64,000 nucleotides of DNA from Roseiarcus sp963730555 (GTDB taxonomy: Bacteria; Pseudomonadota; Alphaproteobacteria; Rhizobiales; Beijerinckiaceae). The position numbers and the translations under genes are program-made. Shown here one piece after another: positions 16,614 to 26,437 of the stretch; within the stretch, counting starts at the first letter, position 1, and each line of letters opens with the position of its first letter. Location of the stretch: NCBI GenBank assembly GCA_963730555.1, contig CAVSSS010000013.1, forward strand, positions 558,001-622,000, given 5' to 3'. The notes beneath the pieces are model-generated. The model ran no database searches, had not been told where the DNA came from, and saw only the letters and a program-made list of their open reading frames with translations.

Positions 16614-17732
16614 TTAGGGTCTGGCGGAATTTTGCGCGAGCTCCTTGAGGATCGCGTCGCCCATTTCGCTTGTCGACACCGCCGCGCCGTCTTCGCCTTT
16701 GATGTCCGCGGTTCGGTATCCGGCGACAAGCATCGCGGCAATCGCAGCGTCGAGCCGGTCGGCAGCCTCATGAAGCCCGAACGAATAGCGCAACGCCATG
16801 CCGAACGAACCGATCATCGCGATCGGGTTGGCGACTCCCTTTCCTGCGATGTCCGGCGCCGATCCATGAACTGGCTCGTAGAGCGCCTTGCGCCGGCCGC
16901 TCTTCGGATCGGCGTCGCCGAGCGAGGCGGAGGGCAGCATGCCAAGCGAGCCGGTCAACATGGCTGCGACATCGGACAGCATATCGCCGAACAGGTTGTC
17001 GGTGACGATGACGTCGAATTGCTTGGGCCAGCGGACTAGTTGCATGCCAAGGGCGTCGGCGAGTTGATGCTCGAGCTTGACGTCCGGATATTCCCGCTTG
17101 TGCAACGCCGTCATCACCTCGTTCCACAGCACGCCGGACTTCATCACGTTCCGCTTCTCAGCCGAGGTGACCGTATTGCCGCGGTTGCGTGCGAGCTCGA
17201 AGGCGGTCCGTCCGATCCGTTCGATTTCGTAGGTGTCGTAGACCTGAGTGTCGATCGCTCGCCGCTGACCGTTGCCGAGATCAACGATTTGCTTCGGCTC
17301 GCCGAAATAGACGCCGCCGGTGAGCTCGCGAACAATCATGATGTCGAGGCCTTCGACAACCTCAGGCTTGAGCGACGAAGCGGAAGCGAGCGCTGGGTAG
17401 CAGATCGCCGGACGCAAATTGGCGTAAAGGCCGAGCTCCTTGCGCAGGCGCAAGAGCCCTGCTTCCGGGCGGACGTCATAGGGAACACCGTCCCATTTCG
17501 GACCGCCGACGGCGGCCAAAAAGACCGCGTCGGCCGCGTCGGCGAGCGCCATGTCCGCGTCGTTGATCGCCTTTCCATGCGCGTCATACGCGCCCCCACC
17601 AACCAATCCTTTTTCGATCTCGAATTTGGCGACGCCCTCGCTATTGAAATGATCGATAATCTTCTCGAGTTCGGCCATAACCTCGGGGCCGATGCCATCG
17701 CCAGGAAAGAGAAGGAGCTTAAAGGTCGCCAT
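16614..17732 (-). CDS. leuB: 3-isopropylmalate dehydrogenase
   Basis: 372 residues. It oxidatively decarboxylates 3-isopropylmalate in leucine synthesis in the cytosol. The N-terminus KLLLFPGDGIGPEVMAE, the RELTGGVYFGEP loop, the catalytic Lys/Asp region and the C-terminal GSAPDIAGKGVANPIA plus DVAAMLTGSLGMLP are intact. It is divergent from holA with about 130 bp between starts, and lies upstream of metX on the same strand with a 125-bp gap, so it is probably a separate transcript. Confidence 0.97.
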   Translation of the reverse strand: MATFKLLLFPGDGIGPEVMAELEKIIDHFNSEGVAKFEIEKGLVGGGAYDAHGKAINDADMALADAADAVFLAAVGGPKWDGVPYDVRPEAGLLRLRKELGLYANLRPAICYPALASASSLKPEVVEGLDIMIVRELTGGVYFGEPKQIVDLGNGQRRAIDTQVYDTYEIERIGRTAFELARNRGNTVTSAEKRNVMKSGVLWNEVMTALHKREYPDVKLEHQLADALGMQLVRWPKQFDVIVTDNLFGDMLSDVAAMLTGSLGMLPSASLGDADPKSGRRKALYEPVHGSAPDIAGKGVANPIAMIGSFGMALRYSFGLHEAADRLDAAIAAMLVAGYRTADIKGEDGAAVSTSEMGDAILKELAQNSARP

Positions 17733-17863
17733 GTTCCGTTACGTCGCGTCAGTAGGAAGCGGGGTGGTGTGCTAGACGATTTCGTGTTGGCGCGAAAGCC
17801 TGGATTCGCCTCAATCGGGCCGACACCGACGAATAGGAAGCGCCCTGCGCGTTTGGCGAGGCC

Positions 17864-18895
17864 ATGAGCATAGTAAGCAGCGCCGCCGCCGACGGCTTCA
17901 TTCAGCGATTGCCGAAGGAGATCCGCTTCTACCTAATCCACGGGCTCGACGAGGGCCTCGCGCACGAGCGCGTGAAGGCCATCATTCGCAGCCGGATCGG
18001 CGACGATTCGGACCCGATGCGGCTCGTGCGTCTCGAGGGCGATGCTGTCGCGCGTGATCCGGGCGCGCTCGCCGATGAAGCCTACGCAATTTCGATGTTC
18101 GGTGGCGAGAGAGTGATCTGGATCGACGCGCAGGGGCGCGATCTCATGCCGGCGCTCGAGCCTCTATTCGCCCGTCCGCTGACCGACTGCACGATTATCA
18201 TCAAGGCGGGACAACTCAAAAAGGGAACCGGCTTGCGGGCCGCGTTCGAAAGTTCCGCGGCGCGCGCATCGATCGAGTGCTATCCCGACGATACGAGCGC
18301 CCTTGAATCTCTCATAGATGCTGAAGCCCGGGCTGCGGGCCTTGTCATCACGCCGGACGCGCGCGCAGCGCTGGTGCACATGGTCGGAGCCGATCGACGA
18401 ACGACGCGTGGAGAGGTCGCCAAGCTCATGCTTTATGCGAGAGGGCGTTCGCAAATTACTGTCGAAGACGTGGAGGCGATTGTCGCGGACGCCGCTCCGT
18501 CCAATCTCGACCAGGTCATCGACGACGCCCTGCTCGGCGACTTGCCTGCGGTCGAGGCGTCGCTTTCCCGGTTCTTCCACGAGGGGGGCGAAGCGGACTA
18601 TCTGATGATCCGGCTCGTCGCGCGATTGACCCTGTTGCACCGGCTCCGGTTGGAAATGGATCAGGGCAGCCCGTTCGAAGCCGCGTGTCAGGCTCTATTC
18701 GTGAAGCTGCCGACGTCAGCGCGTCGCGCGTTGGCCAAACAGGCGGAGCGCTGGACCACGGACTCGATCGCTGAGCGCCTGCCCGCAATCCGGCAAGCGA
18801 GCGCGCGGGTTCGAGCCGAAACGCAGCTCGCCGACGTTCTGGCGACGCGCGCTTTGTGGACACTGGCGGCGCGGCGGCGCGGGGCGAGACGCTGA
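17864..18895 (+). CDS. holA: DNA polymerase III subunit delta
   Basis: 343 residues, the expected size for HolA, the clamp-loader subunit that opens the beta clamp. It begins with a region typical of delta (IRFYLIHGLDEGLAHERVKAI), then the AAA+-like fold with ERVIWIDAQG, and a helical C-terminal collar domain (VEASLSRFFHEGGEADYLMI). Start is ATG at 17864. In this order holA often follows lptE; that gene is absent here because leuB is divergent. Confidence 0.9.
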   Translation: MSIVSSAAADGFIQRLPKEIRFYLIHGLDEGLAHERVKAIIRSRIGDDSDPMRLVRLEGDAVARDPGALADEAYAISMFGGERVIWIDAQGRDLMPALEPLFARPLTDCTIIIKAGQLKKGTGLRAAFESSAARASIECYPDDTSALESLIDAEARAAGLVITPDARAALVHMVGADRRTTRGEVAKLMLYARGRSQITVEDVEAIVADAAPSNLDQVIDDALLGDLPAVEASLSRFFHEGGEADYLMIRLVARLTLLHRLRLEMDQGSPFEAACQALFVKLPTSARRALAKQAERWTTDSIAERLPAIRQASARVRAETQLADVLATRALWTLAARRRGARR

Positions 18896-19395
18896 TCCAG
18901 GCGCTCGGGCGTCGGATCTTGGACACGCTAGCCGTGTACAATATCCGTATCGGCTTGGGTTTTCTTGTCGGCTCCCTGTTTTGCCGTGAAAGCCCCCGGT
19001 TATCCCTATTGGATTCTCTTGGATGTCCTTTGATTCTCTCGTCCGAATCGCGACTTATCAATGGGTTACGCGGCATTTTCCTGGAATAATTTTTCTCGCG
19101 CCTATTCCTGGCGTTGAGAGGTGCGGCGACGAGGAGCCCACGGTCGAGGCCATGAGGAAGGGCTGGATTGTTCATGAGGCAAGCTTAACCGTTTTCTGCT
19201 TTTCCGCAATCAATCGTCGGTCCGATGCCGTCCTCTCGCCGCGGGATGCGATCGAACGTCTCGAGCGGTTTGGGCCTCACGCGCATCACATATTGTGGAT
19301 TGTGGATAGCACGAAACTTTTCAGACCTCCATCCTTGCCATATTTGCTCCTGTGATTTGAGCAGCGGCGAACCCGCAGGCTTCTGTTACTGAAGG
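18896..19395. other. Intergenic stretch without a convincing gene
   Basis: About 500 bp, more AT-rich than the flanks. A 110-codon plus-strand frame (19023-19355) exists but has no recognisable features or good ribosome-binding site, and I do not accept it. The region may be the edge of a small horizontally acquired islet that includes the nuclease gene to the right. Confidence 0.4.
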
Positions 19396-20257
19396 CTATA
19401 CGATTGATAAGGAAAATTCCCTTACCTGAATTGCGGGTACCGCCCGGATCGCATAGTCCAGTGCGGCGTCCCGATGTTGAACTATAACAATCCCTCGGAC
19501 GTTGCTGTTAGGATAAGCTTCCTTCACCCGACCCATATAGCGTATGATTTGCCCGATGACTTGATCGCTTCCCCTCATCCTCTTGAGCTCAACTACCACG
19601 TAGTTTCCGTGTCGATCACGACAAAGGAGATCAAGACGGCCTGCTGGAGTATGGACTTGCCTCCCCTCAAGCCGCAGACCCCCTTCGATCCGATCTAGTT
19701 GGGGCAATGACGAAGTCTTCCAGATTCCTCTCCGCAATCGTGACCGCTGGTGGCCAAGCGGGTCGCGGAGACCGCGATATTGACGGAGTCATTTCCGGCG
19801 TCGAATTCTGTTCAGCCGGATGGTTGGGAGGAATCACACGAATATAGTTTCGTGGCGGAAGGGTCACCAATCCACTTCCGCTCGGATACTTCTCGAACTT
19901 GAGGGTGTCGAACGAGAACGGCGAAATCTCGGTCAAGACAAGGTCATTTTTCCAAGGTCGCGCGCGCTCCCTCGGATCATTCTCCCAAAGTTGCCGAAAG
20001 GATAGCGGCTTAACCTTTTCCGCCAATGGACTCTTGAATATCTCGGCAGAAAACGGAATAATTCGATCAATCAAAGCGCGATATGCAACTTGTTTTGCAC
20101 TAATATGGATAAATCCTAGAATAGGAAAAGAAAATTTGCTCGCATCGATCTGAAACATTACCGACCAATACAATTCTGGATTTTCTTCAAGATGACGTTC
20201 GGCGTCGTCTATATCAACCATGCTAAGCTTTGCGCTGAATAAGATCGCGTCTTGCAT
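19396..20257 (-). CDS. NucS/DUF91-like nuclease domain protein, frameshifted
   Basis: Two overlapping minus-strand frames together make one protein of about 285 residues. The N-terminal frame (from 20257) carries an unrecognised domain and ends in AERNLEDFVIA. The second frame continues with PQLDRIEGGLRLEGRQ, TPAGRLDLLCRDRHG and YVVVELKRMRGSDQ. These are the catalytic segments of the NucS/DUF91 nuclease fold (restriction-endonuclease-like, with D and E-x-K). The shift lies near 19705-19712. In other bacteria such domains act in mismatch repair or defence. The gene is AT-rich and isolated between holA and the ABC-F gene, suggesting transfer. Whether the shift is real or an assembly error is unknown. 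Confidence 0.65.
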
Positions 20258-20289
20258 CTTTTTCTCTCTCAGCTTTTACTCTATCGCCT

Positions 20290-20338
20290 ACCCTCATCCC
20301 GCGCTTCGCGTCACTTTCTCCCGGAGGGAAAAGGGAGA
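20290..20338. repeat. Dispersed CCCTCATCCCG / CTCCCGGAGGGAAAAGGG element
   Basis: A short repeat of the same kind as those at 13.33, 23.95 and 48.73 kb, here between the nuclease start and the ABC-F stop. It contains a TTTCTCCCGGAGGGAAA palindrome and may serve as a terminator for the ABC-F gene. Confidence 0.45.
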
Positions 20339-20345
20339 CTACGCC

Positions 20346-22154
20346 CTACGGCTGCTCCAGTTCCTCTCGCAGGATCTCCAGCCCGAGCCATTCGTCCTCG
20401 GCGCTGGCCAGCGCGTCGCGCAGGTCTCCGTAGGCTTTCGTCGCGGCCATGAACGCGGCTGGCTCCCGAGCGGACAGGTCGGCGTCCGCCAACTTGCGCT
20501 CCAACACATCAAGATCCGCCCGAAACTTTTCGATCTTTCCCGGCAGCGTCTCCAGCGCTCGCTTCTCGTTGAAGCCGAGCTTGCGTTTTGGAGCGCCCCT
20601 TTCCGGCGCGGGCGCTTTGTCGGCCTTTACCGGCGTCGCCGCCGGCGCGGCGAGCGGGCCGGCCAAGCCGTACCCCCGCTGGGCGACCATGTCGGAATAG
20701 CCGCCGGCATATTCGACCCACCGCCCATCCCCGTCGCCGACAATGACCGACGTCGCGACGCGATCGAGAAAATCGCGGTCGTGGCTGACGAGCAGCATCG
20801 TCCCGGCATAGTCGCCGAGCAGCTCCTGAAGGAGATCGAGCGTCTCGATATCGAGGTCATTGGTCGGCTCGTCCAGAACCATCAGATTGGACGGCTTCGC
20901 CAAGGCCATCGCCAGCATGAGCCGGCCGCGCTCGCCGCCCGACAATTTTCCGATCGGCGTGCCCGCCTGCTCGGGCGGGAACAGGAAGTCGCGCATGTAG
21001 CCCATGACATGGCGCCGTTCGCCGTTGATCGTCACATAATCGCTGCCGCCGCCGGTCAGCGCGTCGACGAGGGTCGTCGCCGGCTCGAGCGACGCGCGCC
21101 CTTGATCGAGAGAGGCCATCGTGACGTTTGCGCCGAGACGCACCGAGCCAGAGTCAGGCGCGAGAGCGCCGGTTAAAAGGTTGATCAGCGTCGTCTTGCC
21201 GGCGCCATTGGCGCCGACGATGCCGATCCTGTCGCGGCGCATCACTCGGAGCGAGAAATCGCGCACGACTGGGCGATCGCCATAGGCCTTGCTGATCCGC
21301 TCGGCCTCGATCACCAGCGCGCCGGAAGCTTTGACGTTCTGTGCAACCATGGCGGCGACGCCAACCGATCGCAGCGCCTCGCGCCGCTCGCGCCTGAGAT
21401 CGGCAAGCTCGCCCACGCGCCGCATGTTGCGCTTGCGGCGCGCGGTCACGCCGTAACGCATCCAATGTTCTTCGTTAACGATCTTGCGATCGAGCTTATG
21501 GCGCTCTAGCTCCTCCTCCTCGAGCTTCTGGTCGCGCCAGGCCTCGAACGCGCCAAACCCCTGGTCAAGGCGGCGCGTGCGGCCGCGATCGAGCCAGATC
21601 GTTGAGCGCGTCAAGTCGGCGAGCAGGCGCTTGTCGTGGCTGATGAGCGCCAGCGCCGAGCGGCTGGCGGCAAGGCGCGCCTCCAGCCACTCGATCGCTA
21701 TGAGATCGAGGTGATTGGTTGGCTCGTCCAAGAGCACGATGTCGGGCTCCCGGCTCAAGGTCCTGACCAGCGCGGCCCGCCGCGCCTCGCCGCCGGAAAG
21801 CTGGGCAGGATCGGCGGCCGGATCGACCCCGAGCTCGGCCATCATCGCCCTCGCCGCATACGGATCATCGAATTCGCCAAGACCCGCCAGCACATAGTCG
21901 AGAGTAGTGGCGAAGCCGGTCATGTCCGGCTCCTGCGGCAGATAAGCCAGACGCGCCGAGGGTTGGACGAAGCGCGATCCATGATCGGCGTGCGTCTGCC
22001 CCGCCGCGATGCGGAATAGCGTGGATTTGCCCGACCCATTGCGCCCGACGACGGCGATGCGGTCGCCAACGGAAATCGACAATTCCGCGCCGTCCAAAAG
22101 CGGCGCGCCGCCCAGCGTCAGGCCAGTGTCTCGCAATTGTAGGAGGGGCGGCAT
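20346..22154 (-). CDS. ABC-F family ATPase (Uup-like)
   Basis: 602 residues with two ATP-binding cassettes and no membrane segments, the ABC-F layout of ribosome-associated translation factors. Walker A motifs are VGRNGSGKSTLF (near 36) and VGANGAGKTTLIN (near 315). Signature motifs LSGGEARR and LSGGERGR and Walker B plus LLDEPTNHLDL and VLDEPTNDLDI are intact. A charged interdomain linker and a C-terminal coiled-coil-like arm (ETLPGKIEKFRADLDVLERK) favour the Uup branch. Start is ATG at 22154, divergent from pgi. Confidence 0.92.
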   Translation of the reverse strand: MPPLLQLRDTGLTLGGAPLLDGAELSISVGDRIAVVGRNGSGKSTLFRIAAGQTHADHGSRFVQPSARLAYLPQEPDMTGFATTLDYVLAGLGEFDDPYAARAMMAELGVDPAADPAQLSGGEARRAALVRTLSREPDIVLLDEPTNHLDLIAIEWLEARLAASRSALALISHDKRLLADLTRSTIWLDRGRTRRLDQGFGAFEAWRDQKLEEEELERHKLDRKIVNEEHWMRYGVTARRKRNMRRVGELADLRRERREALRSVGVAAMVAQNVKASGALVIEAERISKAYGDRPVVRDFSLRVMRRDRIGIVGANGAGKTTLINLLTGALAPDSGSVRLGANVTMASLDQGRASLEPATTLVDALTGGGSDYVTINGERRHVMGYMRDFLFPPEQAGTPIGKLSGGERGRLMLAMALAKPSNLMVLDEPTNDLDIETLDLLQELLGDYAGTMLLVSHDRDFLDRVATSVIVGDGDGRWVEYAGGYSDMVAQRGYGLAGPLAAPAATPVKADKAPAPERGAPKRKLGFNEKRALETLPGKIEKFRADLDVLERKLADADLSAREPAAFMAATKAYGDLRDALASAEDEWLGLEILREELEQP

Positions 22155-22217
22155 ATGAATAGGTCCGGACGCGGGCGGGCGTCACGCTAACGGCAAGTTG
22201 CTTTAAGGAAAAGGCCC

Positions 22218-23879
22218 ATGGCGACGAAGGCTACTCTAGCGGCATTGGCGAAATTGACAGGCTTGCGCGAGGCCACGCTCGCGCGAACGGCGAGAAAAGA
22301 TTTCGCCGACGATCCGGCGCGATTTAAAGCAGTTCAGCGTCACCCTCGACGATCTCCTATTTGACTATTCCAAGCAGCGCATCGACGCCGCTGTCTTAAG
22401 CGCGCTCGTCGAGCTCGCGAAAGCATCCGGGGTCGAGGCCAAGCGCGCGGCGATGTTCGCCGGCGAGAAGATCAACGTCACCGAGAAGCGCGCCGTCCTG
22501 CACACCGCCTTGCGCAATTTCTCTGGGCAAGCCCGGTCCTGGTCGACGGCCAAGATGTCATGCCGGAGGTGATCGGCACGAGGGAAAAGATGCTGACCTT
22601 CGCCGCCGATGTGCGCGAGGGCCGGGTGCGGGGCGCGCTTGGCCAGCCGATGACTGACGTCATCAATATCGGCATTGGCGGGTCCGACCTCGGCCCTGCA
22701 ATGGCTGCGCGCGCGCTCTCGCCCTTCGCGCCGCCGCAATTGCGCAGCCATTTCGTCTCCAATGTCGACGGCGCCGACATCGGCGATACGTTGCGCGGGC
22801 TCGATCCGTCGCGGACCCTGTTCATCGTCTCGTCGAAGACCTTCACCACGGTGGAGACGATGACCAACGCGGCGACCGCCCGCGCCTGGATCGCCCAAGG
22901 CGTCGGGGAGGCGGCAGTCGGCGACCATTTCGCTGCCGTCTCGACTCAGCTCGACAAGGTGGCGCAGTTCGGCATCCAGCCGACGCGGGTGTTCGGCTTC
23001 TGGGACTGGGTCGGCGGCCGATATTCGGTCTGGTCAAGCATCGGACTGCCGCTCGCGATCGCGATCGGACCCGACCGCTTCAACGAATTCCTGCGCGGCG
23101 GCTACGAGATCGACGAGCACTTCCGGGAGGCGCCGATCGAGCGGAACATCCCAATCCTGATGGGGCTTCTCAGCTGCTGGAACCGCAACATTCTCGGCCA
23201 CGCAACGCACGGCGTGATCCCCTACGACCAGCGACTCGGCCGCTTCCCCGCCTATCTCCAGCAGTTGCAGATGGAGAGCAATGGCAAGCATGTCCAGCTC
23301 GACGGTTCCCCCACCAACACGGCGACCGGCCCAGTGGTGTGGGGCGAGCCCGGCACCAATGGGCAGCATGCCTTCTTCCAGCTCATCCATCAGGGCACGG
23401 AGATCATTCCCCTCGATCTCCTTGTCGCGGCCACGCCGACCGATGCTGACGGGCATCATCACGATCTTCTGGTCGCCAACTGCCTCGCGCAGGGCCAAGC
23501 TTTGATGCACGGCCGCACCCCGGAGGAGGCCGAGGCGATCACGCACAAGCAGGGGGCGAGCGAGGCCGAAGCTCGTAGGCTCGCGCCGCACAAGAGCTTT
23601 TCCGGCAGCCGCCCGACGAGCACGTTCCTCTACCGCCGCCTCGATCCGCGCACGCTCGGACGTCTCATCGCCCTTTATGAGCACAAAGTGTTCACCGAAG
23701 GCGTCGTTTGGGACATCAACTCGTTCGACCAATGGGGCGTCGAACTGGGCAAGGAGCTGGCCTTGAGCCTGGTGCCGATCGTCAGCGACGCGGCTGCGGC
23801 CATTTCAGACTTGGACTCGTCGACGGCTGGGCTAGTCACGCATCTGCGCGAGCTACGCGGCGAACCTGCGAGCGGCTGA
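22218..23879 (+). CDS. pgi: Glucose-6-phosphate isomerase, two frame breaks near the N-terminus
   Basis: The combined length is about 553 codons, normal for Pgi, which interconverts glucose- and fructose-6-phosphate. The start ATG at 22218 opens MATKATLAALAKL. An apparent extra A near 22326-22328 moves the frame, giving QFSVTLDDLLFDYSKQR, and a second break near 22530 restores the original frame at VLVDGQDVMPEVIG. From 22560 the frame is continuous. It includes signature 1 (WVGGRYSVWSSIGLP) and signature 2 (GVVWDINSFDQWGVELGK). The breaks compensate each other and fall in a gene of central metabolism, so they look like sequence errors. Confidence 0.9.
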
Positions 23880-23947
23880 GAGATTTGTAGCCGCGCTCGC
23901 TGAAGTCCAGAGCGGATAGCCGTCAGTTCGCCGGATGAGGGCCCGGC

Positions 23948-23981
23948 ACCCTCACTCCGACCCCTCTCCCAGAGCAGAGGG
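23948..23981. repeat. Dispersed CCTCACTCCGACCCCTCTCCC element
   Basis: Lies between the convergent pgi and peptidase genes. It shares CCTCAC, CGACCCCTCTCCC and a trailing AGAGGG with the element near 48.73 kb, and is the reverse complement type of the one at 13.33 kb. Confidence 0.5.
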
Positions 23982-24021
23982 CGTCAAAGGAGCCCTTCGA
24001 CGCGGGCGCGCAGGCGCCGGC

Positions 24022-25863
24022 TTAGGACGAAGCTGGGCGCTTGGCCGCTGCGAGACGCCGCGTCGCCTTGGCCAACCAAGCGCGGGTTGAGGAATCGACC
24101 CGCGGCGAGAGAACCTTGCGCACGCGGGCGTGGTAATCGTTCAGCCAGGCGATTTCCTCAGCGTCCATGAGTTTCAGCTCGACCAGGCTGAGATCGATCG
24201 GCGCAAACGTCAGCGTCTCGAAGCCCAGCATCGGGCGTTCCCCTCCGGGAATGGGCCGCGCCTCGACCGCAAGCAGGTTCTCGATCCGGATTCCGAATGC
24301 GCCGGCGGCGTAATAGCCCGGCTCATTCGACACGATCATGCCGGGCGCGAGCGCGGTCATTCCGGTCTTGGCGAGACGCTGCGGGCCTTCATGCACCGAA
24401 AGATACGAGCCGATGCCGTGTCCGGTGCCGTGGTCGAAATCGAGGCCGGCTCGCCAAAGGGCGGCTCGGGCCAGCGCGTCGATCTGCGCGCCGTTCGTTC
24501 CCGCCGGAAAGACCGCGCGGGCGACTGCGATGTGCCCCTTGAGCACCCGGGTGAACCGGTCTCGCATGAGCGGGCTCGGCCGCCCAACGGCGATCGTGCG
24601 GGTGATGTCGGTCGTCCCGTCCTCGTATTGCGCGCCGCTGTCGATGAGGAAAATCCCACGTTGGATCTTCCGACTGGACTCCTCGCTGACGCGATAGTGA
24701 GGGATGGCGGAGTTCGGTCCGGCGCCGGCGATGGTCGGGAACGAGAGGTCTTTGAGCGCCGGGCTCGCCCGTCGGAATGTCTCCAAGGCCTCGACGGCGT
24801 CGATTTCGGTCAGGCGCCCTCGCGGCGCCTCGGCGGCGAACCAGGCGAGGAAATTCGTCATCGCCGCGCCGTCCCGCTCCTGCGCGGCGCGCGCGCCGGC
24901 GAGCTCGGCCGGATTTTTCTTCGCCTTCATGAGCGTGATCGGATCGGCGCCGATGTCGGCTTTGCCGCCCGCCCGCTCGATCGCCTGGGTCAAGCAGGCC
25001 GGGACGGTCGCGGCGTCGAAGGCGACGCGCGCACCTTGCCGGCCCAAGTCCTCGACGAAGTTGAGCAGGGCATCGGGCTCGAGCACGTCCGCTTGGCGGC
25101 TGAGGCTATTGCCGCCCGCTGCCGTGAGTTTTCTTCGGTCGAGAAACACGACCGGACGCCCCTCGAGCGGCAGATAGGCCCAGCCGAGCGGCAGCGGCGT
25201 GTAGGAGACGTCGGAACCGCGAATATTGAACAGCCACGCCAGATTGTGCGGATCGCTGATCAAAAGGCCTTGCGAAGATCCGATCGCTTTCCGCACGCGG
25301 GCAATCTTCGCCGCCGTGCTTTCACCGGCGAAGCGCAGCTTCTGCGTCGTGATCGCGCCGACCGGCGCGGGCGGCCGGTCAAGCCAGATCGCGTCGATCG
25401 GGTTCAAGTCGACCGCAACCAGCGCGGCCCCAGCCTTCTCAGAAGCCACCGTATAACGCGCAACCGCGTCGGGCGTGTGAAGCCGCGGGTCGTAGCCGAG
25501 CTTGTCGCCAGCTTTGAGATGACGCGCGATCCATTCGCTCGGCGGGTCCTCCATGACAGGACGGAACTCGAAAACGGAAGCGTCCGCCTCGTTCTTCACC
25601 TGCTCGGTGTATCGGCCGTCGACGAACAACGCCGCGGCGTCCTTCAGCACCACCGCGATTCCCGCCGAGCCGGCGAATCCCGTGAGCCACCTGAGCCGCT
25701 CGGAATTGGCCGGCACATATTCGTTCTGGTGCTCGTCTGCGCGCGGAACGATGAACCCTGCTAGTCCCGCCTTCTCCAATTCGGCGCGCAATTGGCTGAC
25801 CCGAGCGCGCCCATGCGAAGGATCCCCCAAGGCGACGAACGATTGAAAACGACTCTCAAACAC
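24022..25863 (-). CDS. Aminopeptidase P family metallopeptidase (M24B)
   Basis: 613 residues, the long three-domain form. It removes an N-terminal residue preceding proline. The C-terminal pita-bread domain keeps its dinuclear metal ligands: two Asp in LIDSGAQYEDGTTDITRT, His in DHGTGHGIGSYL, Glu in SNEPGYY and Glu in GFETLTFAP. Two creatinase-like domains precede it. It ends a minus-strand group with hpt and a DUF3426-like gene, overlapping hpt by 8 bases. Start ATG at 25863. Confidence 0.93.
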   Translation of the reverse strand: MFESRFQSFVALGDPSHGRARVSQLRAELEKAGLAGFIVPRADEHQNEYVPANSERLRWLTGFAGSAGIAVVLKDAAALFVDGRYTEQVKNEADASVFEFRPVMEDPPSEWIARHLKAGDKLGYDPRLHTPDAVARYTVASEKAGAALVAVDLNPIDAIWLDRPPAPVGAITTQKLRFAGESTAAKIARVRKAIGSSQGLLISDPHNLAWLFNIRGSDVSYTPLPLGWAYLPLEGRPVVFLDRRKLTAAGGNSLSRQADVLEPDALLNFVEDLGRQGARVAFDAATVPACLTQAIERAGGKADIGADPITLMKAKKNPAELAGARAAQERDGAAMTNFLAWFAAEAPRGRLTEIDAVEALETFRRASPALKDLSFPTIAGAGPNSAIPHYRVSEESSRKIQRGIFLIDSGAQYEDGTTDITRTIAVGRPSPLMRDRFTRVLKGHIAVARAVFPAGTNGAQIDALARAALWRAGLDFDHGTGHGIGSYLSVHEGPQRLAKTGMTALAPGMIVSNEPGYYAAGAFGIRIENLLAVEARPIPGGERPMLGFETLTFAPIDLSLVELKLMDAEEIAWLNDYHARVRKVLSPRVDSSTRAWLAKATRRLAAAKRPASS

Positions 25864-26437
25864 GCGCGACAGTTTCCGATGGCGCCGCGTCGCCGGCGTC
25901 CTGAGAGGTCACGACACGGCCGATGAACGGCAATTCGCGATAGGAATGAGCGACATCCATGCCGTATCCGACCACAAAAACATCCGGGCAGACAAAGCCG
26001 ACGAAATCGGCTTTGATATCAACCACCCTTTTGCCCGGCTTCTCCAACATTGTGCAGACCAGAACCCGCCGCGCGCCGCGCGCGATCAGAAGATCCTTGG
26101 CGAAGGCCAACGTCCGGCCCGATTCAAGAATATCGTCGACGAGCACAACGTCCCGGTCGCGGACCGAGGATTCAATGTCGCGGAGGATCTTCACCGTCCC
26201 GCTGGACACCGTCCCGCTCAAATAGCTTGAGAGATGAAAGAACTCGACCTGCGGCTCAAGCCCCACCCGGTGCAGGGCGCGCAGCAGGTCCGCCGCGAAC
26301 ATGAAGGAGCCTTTGAGGATGGCGACGACAAGCAGGTCCTTCGGCTTCGCCGCGGCGATCTCCCGCGCCAGCGCCTCCGTTCGTTCGGCAATCGTGTGCT
26401 CGTCGAAGAGAACCTTGACCTGTCTCTCGCCGCTCAT
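25856..26437 (-). CDS. hpt: Hypoxanthine phosphoribosyltransferase
   Basis: 193 residues. It converts hypoxanthine or guanine plus PRPP into IMP or GMP in purine salvage. The PRPP-binding motif VVLVDDILESGRTL lies near 100, and the loops ILKGSFMFAADLLR and GFVCPDVFVVGYGMD are conserved. It overlaps the DUF3426-like gene start by 4 bases and the peptidase by 8, which suggests one transcript. Confidence 0.95.
   Translation of the reverse strand: MSGERQVKVLFDEHTIAERTEALAREIAAAKPKDLLVVAILKGSFMFAADLLRALHRVGLEPQVEFFHLSSYLSGTVSSGTVKILRDIESSVRDRDVVLVDDILESGRTLAFAKDLLIARGARRVLVCTMLEKPGKRVVDIKADFVGFVCPDVFVVGYGMDVAHSYRELPFIGRVVTSQDAGDAAPSETVARV

Noticed and set aside
16413..17039. 208-codon plus-strand frame starting near a good AGGAGG at 16534
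   Set aside because: Lies antisense to metX and leuB and has no protein-like features. Only the promoter-like palindrome was kept.
18516..19355. Overlapping frames on both strands after holA
   Set aside because: No known motifs, biased Arg/Pro content from antisense reading, and no good ribosome-binding site.
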